Shown here: in pieces, positions 11,923-22,850 of the stretch
How positions within the stretch are numbered: position 1 is the stretch's first letter
Layout of the letters: every line of letters starts with the position of its first letter
Assembly (NCBI GenBank): GCA_973895155.1
Contig: OZ316892.1
Location: forward strand, 10,850,001-10,914,000
Origin: Marsupella aquatica
Lineage: Eukaryota; Marchantiophyta
Direction of reading: 5' to 3'
DNA length: 64,000 nucleotides
Notes under the pieces: model-generated
What the model saw: the letters and a program-made list of their open reading frames with translations, nothing else
Told to the model about the DNA's origin: nothing
Database searches by the model: none
Program-made: the position numbers and the translations under genes

Positions 11923-13727
11923 TCCTTGAAAACTCCCATCATGACATTTATGTGTAACTGGGACTTTACTTCCAAGTACATAGATGCTTCGAGATGTGCA
12001 AACCATAAACACATAAGGAACGAAAAGAGGACAAAAGGGCTCCAGAAATGAGAATGGGAATCAGATATGACTTTATGCTGGTGTTTTGTTGTTTCAAAAT
12101 AAATAAACAAACATGAGGAAGCAAGACCACCTAGCACGCCAAGAAAACAGGACAATGGAAGCACATGCAAACAAAACTGACTGTATAACCGAGACGAAGG
12201 GCAGGTATATGCTCAACAACAAAGTTGCTCTATAATAATTACAGTCATACACATCAGGTGAGATGGAAATTATTGCAAGACTAAGATACAACGTCATTGA
12301 GTTTGGCTTTTATGTCTTCGATCAAAATAAGAGACATGCAAATTTACTCTTTACGTCAATGATTTAAAGTCAAAACATTTGGATAACTAAAACTTTTATT
12401 TTGCAGAGAACCATAGAGATCATGATAAACCTGTCCATATACTGATGTTTTTTTGATGCGTCATTTCATGCATCTTTTGACAAAAACTTCCTAAAACCTT
12501 TCTGAAGGGTTCTAGTCATAAACAAGCATCTTTGTATATGTGTTCAACCTTAGGGGGCAGAGGTCCGAGATGTGCATCATAACCAAGAATTGACCTCTGC
12601 CAGCTAACAAGGTCTACTTTTTGAAAAGTAATCGAAGAAATTCATACTCCGGCTTTGGTCAGCAGGAATTTCCATTCAACTTTGGTCAAAGTGAAAACTT
12701 TGAAGGTCTGATAGTTTTTCTGGTGCATTGCTTTGACCCACAAAATATACCAGCCATCTCTGGTTAATGGACTTTATGGATAGGTTTAATATGGTGCAAC
12801 TTTCCTTTCACCTGTCTAAGATTTACATTGTCTTTTTCCAAATAAGCGTGGAATACAGTTTACAACAGGGGCTGGAAAACTTTGATGTTGATCCTAGTCT
12901 CAAAGAATCCATCACAATCAATCAACAACCAAAGTTTGCTTGTGGATAAGAGGAGACTCTAAACCCCCTCAAAAAGGGGACATTCAAAGTGTACCTTACC
13001 GTGATTATTATTTTCATCATGGTTTTGTTCAGTTGAGAGTACTCTCGTCCATATAGTCGCTATCAATCCCTATCACATGATCCATTACCCTCACAATTGG
13101 GGAGGGGAATCTAGCCTTGTGTTCCACACTCTACACATGAGTTGACATAGCATCGTGAAATTTTCATCATGATCCAAATGCATATGCTATCATATATTCG
13201 ACCTCTTTCCTTGTCACCATCCATCATGTGTCCTTCTTGTAAACAGCACCTGGGGATAAGTTCTTTCTTCTCCCAAGAATAATGTTAATGTAGAAACCCT
13301 TTGGAAAAACAGCCTGAGGACCCAAATTCTTATTTTTGAGATTCGACCAAAGAGTTACTCATTAAGTTATTGTGATGTGAACCAAGTACCAAGCCAGGCT
13401 CAATAGAAAAACATTCACAATGAAAGCCAAGGCTCATAATGAGCCACATCCCCTGCCCAAACAACTCCTCCCAATGCCTGGTGTCCCTAGAGTTTTCTTA
13501 GGTTCACACCAAAGACTTACAGTGTACCCCATTTTGAATGGGGTTTGTGTTAAACCATGCCTGCCCTTCAAAAGCTACGGTTACCCGCAGCTACTAGTAA
13601 CAGTAATTTTTTTCCTGAAACTGTGATGTAAAATGTCACGGTAAAGGAAAAGACAAGTGGAATGTGAAAAAGGGGGTCTTGGACACTTCCCCTTGTGTAT
13701 AGCCAATAGTGGTTTCAAAAGAGACTA
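11923..13727. other. Non-coding stretch with repeat copy B
   Basis: No gene is recognised. About 13548-13720 matches the dispersed repeat at 3331-3530 in direct orientation. The rest shows no coding structure. Confidence 0.5.
13548..13720. repeat. Dispersed repeat, copy B
   Basis: Second copy of the block at 3331-3530, same strand, diverged by substitutions and small indels. It directly abuts the MITE-like element that starts at 13728. Confidence 0.6.
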
Positions 13728-14094
13728 CACTGTTCACCGTAATTAGTGTGACTAACACTAATGTGAGATCAACTTGTGAATTAGTGTTCATCACACGAAT
13801 GTTTGCTAACACTATTTTTGCACACATGAATTAGTGTTACTATGGTCTCAAGAGTGAATAAAATAGAGGGAAAAACACTGTTTTGAAAAATACACAACAA
13901 TTAGAGTTACTTTGGACTCAAGATAGTCCGGTTTTTACTTGCAATATAAACAAAAGTGGAAAAAAACTGTTCAGAAAAAATGACAAAAATTAATGTTACT
14001 TGGATTCAAAATTATGTTTCAAAAAAATAGTGTTAGTAACACTAATTTTGTATTAATGCTAATTCTTGCATAACACTAATTACCTTGAGCAGTG
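13728..14094. mobile_element. MITE-like inverted-repeat element, TA-flanked
   Basis: The block begins CACTGTTC and ends GAGCAGTG, and the ends pair through an imperfect terminal inverted repeat including GTAATTAGTGT. The dinucleotide TA lies on both sides (13726-13727 and 14095-14096), as for Tc1/mariner-related MITEs. The 367-bp interior has repeated AACACTAAT motifs and no coding potential. Confidence 0.6.
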
Positions 14095-14096
14095 TA

Positions 14097-15429
14097 GGTG
14101 TACCTAGCGGGATTTGACCACAGACACTACCTCCCACAGAGCTACGCACTATCAGCTAGTGGTACTTAAAGTAAAATTCAGGTCAAACTGCTCAGGCAGC
14201 AATCCGTGTAAGGTTGTGTGAATAGGCTGAACTTGCCTTGAAGTTGCCTCTCATCCTCAATTAGAAAAACATACAAAATTTGTACCGAAGGGCCGCGGAA
14301 AAGTACTCAATTATAAGATATGGAGTTTCATGTGGATACGCAACTTGAAACCAAGTCTGCGTAATGGTACTTCTCATGTCATGGTCAATCACCATTAATA
14401 CCCTAGCCTTTATCCTTGTGAGGATAAGAGATCATACATGGGACAACTCAAACATGGGTGTTTTGTGCTAGCTGGCATTGCTGTACTTCTGGAGGTTTGT
14501 ATTTTTAAGGCATTCTTTGGGCTTCTTGCCCTTATCCCCTTAAAAAATTGTAAAGAAAAAACACCAATAAAAAACATTTAGAGAACTAAAGAGAACCTCC
14601 TGGGACTATACAAGGATCACCGGATGGACACTTCTTCTTTTCTACTCAGATTTCATCCCAGTTGTCAATTTAGAGTGACGAGTCTGTCTTCACTGTCAAA
14701 GACTTCAGGCGGCCGTTTCAGCTCCTAGTTTGCCCAAGTCTACATGGCAGTTGGTGGGTCCCAATGAGAGTGAAGGCTGAATGGTGACCTACAGTAGACA
14801 CTGTTTTTGTGACTAAAGCTTCAGACCACCTGAAGAGGTGGTCTAAACTGTATCCACTCAGCCTCTTGGAATGCAATGATTTCATTCCCCATGCACTAAA
14901 ATGTAGCCCATCGTATTTGGTCTGGGAAAAGTATTACTCCGGTCTTATAAACTGCCCCTTACTTAAAATAGTTATTTTCCTAGTTTCCTAGTGGAGTGCA
15001 CAATCCTTCATGGATATCCCAAAGCGTGCACGCACATTGAAAGAACAGATTAGATGCCCACTAAAGATACAGCTCGACAACTGGTACTCCGTAGTAATTT
15101 ATTATTGTTGTTGTGCTGCTTGGATGTGTCATGTGTGAGGTACCGTTGTCTCACCATGACATAGGGCTGCTCCATGGGTCTAATAAAGTATATATTGTTG
15201 AAGGTTCCATTTTGCTGGCCACAAGCACTACCCCATGTGCATGTTTGCCTCTAAGGTATCGGAGCTGGCCTGAGACTGGCGATGCTGGACATGGCAATAC
15301 CTTAATTATACCGTGGTTTGTGGTCTTCAGCCGTGAAACATTATTTAAATTTACTTCCTAGCGACCGTGTTAGGAGGCCAGAATTCTTTCCAGCCAACCT
15401 GTTTTCTGAGAGGTGGCTATCCAAAATAT
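14097..15429. other. Non-coding stretch
   Basis: No gene recognised. About 14100-14170 read on the minus strand shows a tRNA-like GGTCAAATCCC, but box A and box B are too close for a tRNA gene. A short open frame at 15113-15361 has no family resemblance. Confidence 0.5.
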
Positions 15430-15434
15430 GTGAC

Positions 15435-15549
15435 TGTGATGATAAGAATGCAATGATGTTTGTATAGTCTGGAATGTTTATACATATAGTGGTGTCGGAT
15501 GACCGGCTGGTCCGGTCGTCCGGTCAATGGGAGGAGGTAGAGTCTAACA
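15435..15549 (-). repeat. 3' LTR of the minus-strand Copia element
   Basis: 115 bp, same sequence as 19699-19813. On the minus strand it begins TGTTAGACTC and ends CATCACA. Preceded (minus strand) by the purine tract AAAGGGGAG. Confidence 0.93.
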
Positions 15550-15899
15550 CTCCCCTTTGTATATATAGTGACAACTATATAGACAACATAGACTATACCT
15601 ATTATATCATGTTCATAGAAAATACATGATATAAGTACAATAGAGGTAAACTGCCTCGTTAAAAAACCTTTATCAACTCTAGCTAAATAAAAACTATACC
15701 ATTGTAGCAGAGAAAAAATATGAGTGCTAAAGGAAAAAGAGTGCAGCCTAACAGTCCTCGTCGTAATAAATGTCAATATTAAATAAAGTTAGATGCTATA
15801 GTAAATCTAGCTTTAACATTTGTCGCAACAGTAGGTCGTCAGCATCATGTCGTCAGCAGCATCAATCGTCATGTGGAGTAGCAGTTTCCACGGTCATCA

Positions 15900-18207
15900 T
15901 GCGTCATACGCTCCGCAGTCCAATCGCCTGGTAGTGTCGGTGATGAACGGCTGGCGATAGTGATTTGGTGAAGAGATCCGCACAGTTGTCTGCACTTGAA
16001 ATTTGTAAAATGTTGATCTCTGTTCCATGTAACTCATGGGTGTAGAAGAACTTCGGAGCTATATGCTTTACGCGATCGCCTTTGATGAATCCTTTCGTGA
16101 TCTGCTATATACATGTTGCGTTATCCTCAAAAATGTCAGTAGGCTTCGTTAGTGGTGGTAGGCCGCATTTGGTGTTGATGTGATTTATAAAGGATCGTAA
16201 CCAAACGGCTTCACGACTAGCCTCGTGTAGGGCTAAGATTTCTGAGTGATTCGATGAGGTTGCTGTTAGGGTCTGTTTCACGCTTTTCCAAGAAAAAGCG
16301 GTACCCCCTATAGTAAAAACATATCCGGTTTGGGATTTTGCGGTATCAGTGTCGGAAAAATATCCGGCGTCCACATATCCTATGAGTTCGTGGTTTGCAC
16401 CGAATGGGTAAAATAACCCTGTATCGGTGGTGCCACGCAGATACCTAAATACGTGCTTAACTCCGTTCTAGTGTCTGGCTGTGGGAGTTGCACTGTGTCT
16501 AGCTAGTAAGTTAACTGCAAATGCAATGTCTGGTCGGGTCTGATTTGCTAAATACATTAATGCTCCTATCGCAGAAAGATATGGAGTTTTTGGTCCTAAT
16601 ATTGGTTCATGTTCTTCGCGCTTGCGAAAAACGTCAGTATTGTTTTCTAATGAACGTACTACCATTGGTGACGTCAATGGGTGTGCTAGGTTCATATTGA
16701 ATTGTTTTAGGATCTTTTCGGTTTGTGTTGTTTGATGGAGCATCATGCCAGTAGGTAAGATCTCCAGTTGTAAGCCTAAGCAAAAGTTTGTATGTCCAAG
16801 GTCTTTCATCTCAAATGTTGATTTAAGACGAGTAATAGTATCTTCTATAATTTGGGGTGTCCCAAATATGTTTAAGTCATCGACATAAATAGAAACGATG
16901 ACATATTCGTCATCCATATGTTTAATAAATAAACATGGGGTAATTGCATCATGGGAAAACCCATGGCAATCATTTTATCAGTGAATCTTTGATACCATAC
17001 TCTGCCACTTTGTTTCAGGCCATATAATGCCTTCAACACGCGGATAGCTAGTCCACGATGAGTATTCGGTACGGTTGACACAGGGGTGTCATTGTTATGA
17101 GTTACATGTGTAGATGACACATGAGGTGTAACTTGAGATAATTGTTTTATAATCTTATGTAAATATGGAATATGCGATGTAGCGCCTTGAGCTAAAGCTC
17201 GGCGACGTTGCTCCAACTCGGGAGGTGATCGCATGTATAGACAAGTGTCTAAAGTTCCATATAGATATGCGGTCGCAACATCCAGTTGTCGCATCTGTAG
17301 TTTATGGAAAATGGCAAATCCGATAAGGTATCGGAATGTTGTGCTATCCATAACCGGTGAGTAAGTTTCATCGTAATGAATTCCCGGTTGTTGGGTAAAT
17401 CCTTTCCCTACCAGACGTGCTTTGTAGCGTACAACCTGGCCTTTATCATTTCTTTTGCGGACGAAGGTCGACTTGTAGCCAATGAGGTGTACGTCTTGCG
17501 GTGTTGGCTCAACTGGGCCAAAAGTGTGTCTGCTTAGTAGGGAATCTAATTCTCCGTTGATAGCTTTTTGCCATTCAGGCCAATCTTGTTTGTTTTGGCA
17601 TTCTAAGATGGATATTGGTTCGGGTGTATCGTTAGTGATATGTGTTGCCACCATTAATGCAAAAGCATCATCTATTGAAGTAATATTTCTATCCCACATC
17701 GCACCGGTGTGTGAGTAGTGGATAGAGACCTCTTCATGAGTTGTAGATTCAGTATGATCGACATCAAGTGAATGGGGTATAGATGAACTACGCCTTCTTG
17801 GTTGTTTATCTTTTGATCCCAAGGGTCTGCCACGTTTGGTACGAGGCTGAGATGTACTTGCTGGCTCACTTGATAATTCGATGCGAGCAGATGCTCTCGC
17901 AGCTGGAATATGTGAGCGGCTAACTTGTGATGTATCGACAAAAGCGTCGGGAAGTTCTTCCACAATCTTGTGGAGTTGTAAAATTCATTGAACTTCTTTC
18001 TCCCCTTGATTGGTTCTAAGGTCTTGCCAAAATGGCGAATGTCTTTCCCACTCCAAAGGTGGTTGTGGGTGTGCAGGGGTTATTAATGGTGGGTAAATAT
18101 GCTCATCAAAATGGCAATCTAGAAATCTAGCTTTAAAAACATCACCCGTTATAGGCTCCATATATCTTATGATGGATGGGGAGTCGAATCCGATGTATAT
18201 CTAGGTA
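15900..18207 (-). pseudogene. Copia pol remnant: integrase tail, RT and RNase H
   Basis: Minus-strand reading gives the integrase C-terminal segment (SPSIIRYMEPITGD near 18190-18130), RT motifs (YKARLVGKGFTQ, ALYGLKQS), the catalytic YVDD box near 16880, and RNase H (GYVDAGYFSD, then ADLFTKSLP near 15950). Family membership is certain. The frame is broken by a frameshift near 16945 and by amber codons near 16468 and 16102. Upstream of about 18207 the resemblance to Copia stops abruptly. Not expected to make active enzyme. Confidence 0.9.
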
Positions 18208-19698
18208 GTTGCCACCATCGATTTCTAGGGCTGGAAAGGTTAGTTTCTCAAGGTTGGCCATCTCTAAGGGTCCTAGCGTTCAGCGGTGGTGTGCGTGTTT
18301 ATATAATATATATATAGTCAAAAGACAATGCACATTTGCCGCATGCAATGGTGGAAAAAGGGTTGAGGAGGGCAATCTAAGTCATTGGGGAGTAGAGCAA
18401 GAATGATTGGGTTTTTGCAGAATTTAGGGTTTGCACTTAGTAAGTTGGTTTTCTTTGTATATGTATAACTGCATGCTCTTCTTTGTATTTTAGGTTTCCT
18501 TTGTATTTTTGGTGCTGTTATCCAGTTGTGCACTTAGGGTTGCAGTTATGTGTTTGAGTGCTCTTCTTCCTTTGTTATTTCTAGTTCCATTGGAAATGAG
18601 TTGCGCTTAGGGATGGATTGGTGGTTAGGTAATTTATCTCGTGAGGCTATGGTACCCCTCTCGATCTGGTTTGCCTTCACGATCTCCTTCAATGTCTTGG
18701 CTATGGCCGATTGCTTGGTTCTTCTCGCCCTTCCTCGCTTTGCCCTCTCTTCCTCCTTCGATGGCGTCCTCGGGCACTTCTTTCTTCCTTCTTGAAGTTA
18801 GTCTACTGCATGGTCCTTCTTCTTGTCGATGGTCCGAGTTGGGGTGCGTAGCCACCTCTACTGCTTGCTCGCTTATGGACTTGCCTGCTGTCGGTCTCAC
18901 CTGTCTTTTACTCCATCGGCTGTCATTCAAATTGGCAGTGTACACTTCCCGAGTTGGTTACTAATTCATTTAGAATTTCAAGAGAGGTCTAATTGAATTG
19001 AAACGAGCATCCACTTCTCTGCTTTTTGCGCAGCCTGATCAGCTGAGTCACATGTATTCCTTGGGTCTCAATTACTTCCTTATCAATCTCCTTTAATCTT
19101 AATTGCTCTCAGTCCCGATCGATTTCTTCAATCGATCCTCTTTCGTCATTCCCTGTTGCCTCAGTAATTCTCTCGCGCTCCATTGTTCTGAACTTAATTG
19201 AGTGATTGTCAGCCGTCTTGTGAATTGGAGGGTTCTGAATTCATGAACCGAGAGTTACTGATTCAATCTGCTTTTTTATCGATCCTTTTCTTTGCATCCC
19301 TCATGTATCGCCTTATGAATGCGAGTTCTTTTCTCATCAATTCTTCCCTAGAATTTACTGAAGATCCACTATGTCCTTATCAGTTTCTGTTTGCCTTCGT
19401 GGTGTCCTACTGATTGGGTCTCGTAGCATTCAATTTTCTTCTAATTTTGTTCTTATCAATTTTCGATCTCCATAGGCCTTTGAAAGAAAAGTTCATGGCC
19501 TTCTTGTTTTGCTGCTGTCTTGTCTTCGTTGCGGGAGGGTGCGAAAGTATTGATTCACTTTTCCCAAAAACGAGTCTGCCTTTCTCCTTCGTCAATCACG
19601 CTTTATCCTACATTCTACATTAAAAAAATTTGTCAATCTTCCATAGTCTTCTTTTCTTTCTTCCTTGCTCCGCTTGTTGAGCTCTCGTACTGATAATG
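18208..19698. other. Non-retroviral insert in the Copia element
   Basis: This 1.49-kb stretch lies where gag, protease and integrase should be. It has no zinc knuckle, protease or integrase motif in any frame. On the + strand it is pyrimidine-rich with a TATATAATATATATA tract near 18301-18316 and resembles a plant promoter/5' UTR. Short open frames (18550-18795, 19198-19413, 19414-19623) match nothing I know. It may be captured host DNA or a highly diverged leader. The primer-binding region inside the 5' LTR (TTATCAGTACGAGAGC on the minus strand) is only loosely like an initiator-tRNA site. Confidence 0.5.
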
Positions 19699-19813
19699 TG
19701 TGATGATAAGAATGCAATGATGTTTGTATAGTCTGGAATGTTTATACATATAGTGGTGTCGGATGACCGGCTGGTCCGGTCGTCCGGTCAATGGGAGGAG
19801 GTAGAGTCTAACA
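19699..19813 (-). repeat. 5' LTR of the minus-strand Copia element
   Basis: 115 bp, same sequence as 15435-15549, with the target duplication GTGAC directly outside at 19814-19818. Confidence 0.93.
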
Positions 19814-19818
19814 GTGAC

Positions 19819-22800
19819 TGATTTCAGCGGAAAATTATTTGTTTTCCATAGCATTTTGCCTCATCCAATTTCTTTCACGCAGTTACATCTTGGTTTTTAT
19901 TTTCTTCACAATTTCAAGAAAAGGTCAGCATATTTCTACGCATCAGAACTTGTGTGTTGAGTGCCAAAATTTCTTTAATTAATGCAAGACCATAATTATG
20001 CCTATGAAGGGGGGGGGGGGTGGGCCGGCGGGGAAGGCGGGGAATGTGTTTGCAGGTCCATTGTGCTTGTTTGTCTACTACTTCACATAGTCACCTTACT
20101 ACACTAAGATCTGTTGAGATCAGAGATGAGGAGGTTGTAGGCAAGGTTTCCCAAGACAAAGGTAGCGGACTGGACAGTCAGAAATATCACCATAAACTGC
20201 TTCTGTGGTCGACTGTAGAGTGTTATGGTACTCTGCCCTTTGCAGTTCCTTGTAGGTGATCGATGTGAAATGACCCCTAACCTGGGTGTTTAGAAACTGC
20301 AAACCTTTTGTTCTTCCTGCCTGTTGTCACTAGCTGTTCCTGTTCAAGTGGCCTTCGGTAAACTCTTGTGAAAACACATCCGCCCTAACTTTGAGTCCCA
20401 CTAATAATACATCCTCCTACTCATAGCATGTGACTGGTAAAGGAACCCTTTAGTCTATAACTTGGGCCTGCATCTTCGCTCCCTCTAGGTGAATTATTGG
20501 AGGTGTGGTGCATCACGTTACTGGTTTTGTTTAATGTTTTCAGGGTATTTGTTCCCCTCATTGCAGCTTGCCAATGATATCATGATTTTTGAAAGTTTAT
20601 TATATGAGACTCATTGGGGAAAAGAACCCAACCACCATGTCTGACACAGAACTCAGATAGACCATTGAAACTCGGATAGACCACTTTCAAAGACTATGTC
20701 ACACTCAAATAGTATTTTGTATGATTCATGGTCAAATGCTAGGGTCCATTCGAAGGTCAGCTTTGACTCAGTGTAGGAGTAAACAGAAAACTGTCAAGGT
20801 GATTTTGTACCCTTTTCTGACCCAAAATCAGTTATAAACTCAACTACGTTTATTTGATGAGGATTGCAATACAAGATCAAACGAAGGGATCTTCAGATGC
20901 GCATGATTCAATCCAAGATCAAAGGAAGGGATCGTGAGATCCTCATTTGGGAGTATATTCCCAAGGATGTTTGATGTCTTATCTAAGCCAGGCATCGCCT
21001 TTTTGCACTTTAACTGCCAAAAGACAGGAACATCACAATGGGAACCAGGTTTAACTGTCTACTGATTTCTCCATAGGTTCTTTACATGTCTAATGTATAT
21101 TTCATTTTTCGTGCAGTCAAATTGAGTAAGAGTTGGCTGAAAGAAAGGTAAATCCTCTTGACAAATAAAAGTTATTGTTAATATCAATAACATATAGGGA
21201 GACTCAAATATCCAACCATTTTGGATACTTCCGAGAGGACTTCCAGTCTCCCTGAAAATGGCAGGCCCCCTTTTTACTTTTCTAAACAGTCCCTTTCAAC
21301 AACAATAACCGCAACAACCGTGTATTAGATAAGAATAAAAACTGCTCAATTTTGGACTGTGAGGCGTCTGCTCCAAAGTCATTCATTTCAGCTTTAGCTT
21401 GTATCAGAATCCTATGCACAAACCATTTGAGATGGAATCCTTAGCTGTTGCACACGTGAGTATTTAAGCAGTCAAGGGAAAGCATCAAAGGAGCAGGGAT
21501 GAGTTCCTAGCAAGCTCCGCCTGGACACCATGGCCTTGCATTGGTGGTACGTCCAAGATCATCAAGGGTGCCTGCACGGGTAATTGTGGGGCAGCAAAAA
21601 CACCTTGCAAAGTTGCCGGACCACAAGTTGGATAAGGGTGTGATCAGGACTCTTTGATCACAATTAGATTTGCAGACGTACATGGATGCACTTGAGTAAG
21701 ACAAGCCTTTGATGTGGTACACTAATTGAAATCGGCGATGGATTAGGCAGGGCGTAGGGTCATGGGACAATGCATATGCCATGATCAATTGTGTGCGGTT
21801 TGGTTTTCAAGCTTGGTACTTTCTTTGAATGTTGGCCTGTCAATATACTCTTTGCACTTTCGTTTAAATTTTTACTCACCTTTCGAAAGCCCCTTTGCTT
21901 CCTTTTGCTTTATGGTTTGGTTTGATGTACTTTTTGTATGCATTGAAAATTCCAAGGAAGAGACTTTTCCACAACTTTTACCTTCTTCTTTGGACACACA
22001 TAGGCCTCGAACTACACGAGTTCAGGGCACCTCCATACCAGTTAACATGAGCATTCAAAGGGTTAAACTAAGGACCGTGAACGCTTGGCCTATCAATCCT
22101 GATTTGGTGTATCTTAGTTTGCCTGTAAGTCTTTCTGTTCGCCCTTTTTCAGTAAATTCTTTCTCCGTATACCTTTTCTCTTCTTATTTGCATAAAGTTC
22201 CACATACAATAAAGGAAACGACCTTGATTGGACTGCTTTGGCTCTGTGTTCTTAGCTACAATATCCTATGGTCATTCAAAGCAAAAGATCTTCCAGTTAA
22301 ATTATGAGACCTACTCAACCCACTTCAAAAGCGTTGGAGAAAACAAGAGAGGTGGAATGCACAAACTACATATTAGATTACAAAAGAACAGAAAGCTCCC
22401 AACCAGACCCCAAAAGCAGGAGACCCAACAGAGGAGAGAAACAAGGGAAAATATATCTCAAACTACCAAAAAGACAGAATTACCAAACCCGGAGACATGA
22501 TCCCAAAGTCAGAAGGCCCAATAAAAGGAAGAAGAAGTGAAAGACCCCAAAGGACTAAAGAGGCCCAACAAACCAAGGGAAGACCAGAAAGTCAAAAAGC
22601 CCAAGAGCCAACAAACCCGTGAGTCTAGACAATACCTATTTGTAACCACTAAATCCATTCCTCGAGACTAAGCCGAAAAGCTCTAAAACAAAATAGGGCC
22701 TTCGAAGTTTTTAAAAGGGGCCTTGTATTTGGGAAATTTGGTTTTGAAAGTGAAACACAAAGAAAAAGCCATGAAAAGACAAGAATGAAAAAAGAACTCG

Positions 22801-22850
22801 AAACTCAGAAAACGTCCCAACCCACAAGAGAACCGTAAGTACAACAGTCC
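19819..22850. other. Intergenic DNA, no gene supported
   Basis: A 12-G run lies at 20009-20020 and a purine-rich tract at about 22330-22680. The longest open frame (21762-22307, +) gives a hydrophobic, Ser-rich translation without family resemblance or splice context and is not called. Nothing else is recognised. Confidence 0.5.

Larger units (their letters stand above)
15435..19813 (-). mobile_element. Complete non-autonomous Ty1/Copia element
   Basis: Two LTRs of 115 bp (15435-15549 and 19699-19813) are identical by eye and start and end TG...CA. The 5-bp target duplication GTGAC lies at 15430-15434 and 19814-19818. The coding strand is minus: pol fragments run from about 18207 to 15900, and the polypurine tract AAAGGGGAG (15550-15558, minus strand) abuts the 3' LTR. 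The element is 4379 bp. It keeps the end of integrase, reverse transcriptase and RNase H, but gag, protease and the integrase core are missing and replaced by unrelated DNA (about 18207-19690). Identical LTRs indicate recent insertion, while the pol reading frame is broken, so it was probably mobilised by another element. Confidence 0.93.

Noticed and set aside
14105-14170. tRNA or tRNA-derived SINE on the minus strand
   Set aside because: A box-B-like GGTCAAATCCC and a box-A-like stretch exist but are too close, and no cloverleaf forms.
21762-22307. 181-residue open frame on the plus strand
   Set aside because: No recognisable domain, no splice signals in context, and no codon pattern of a gene.
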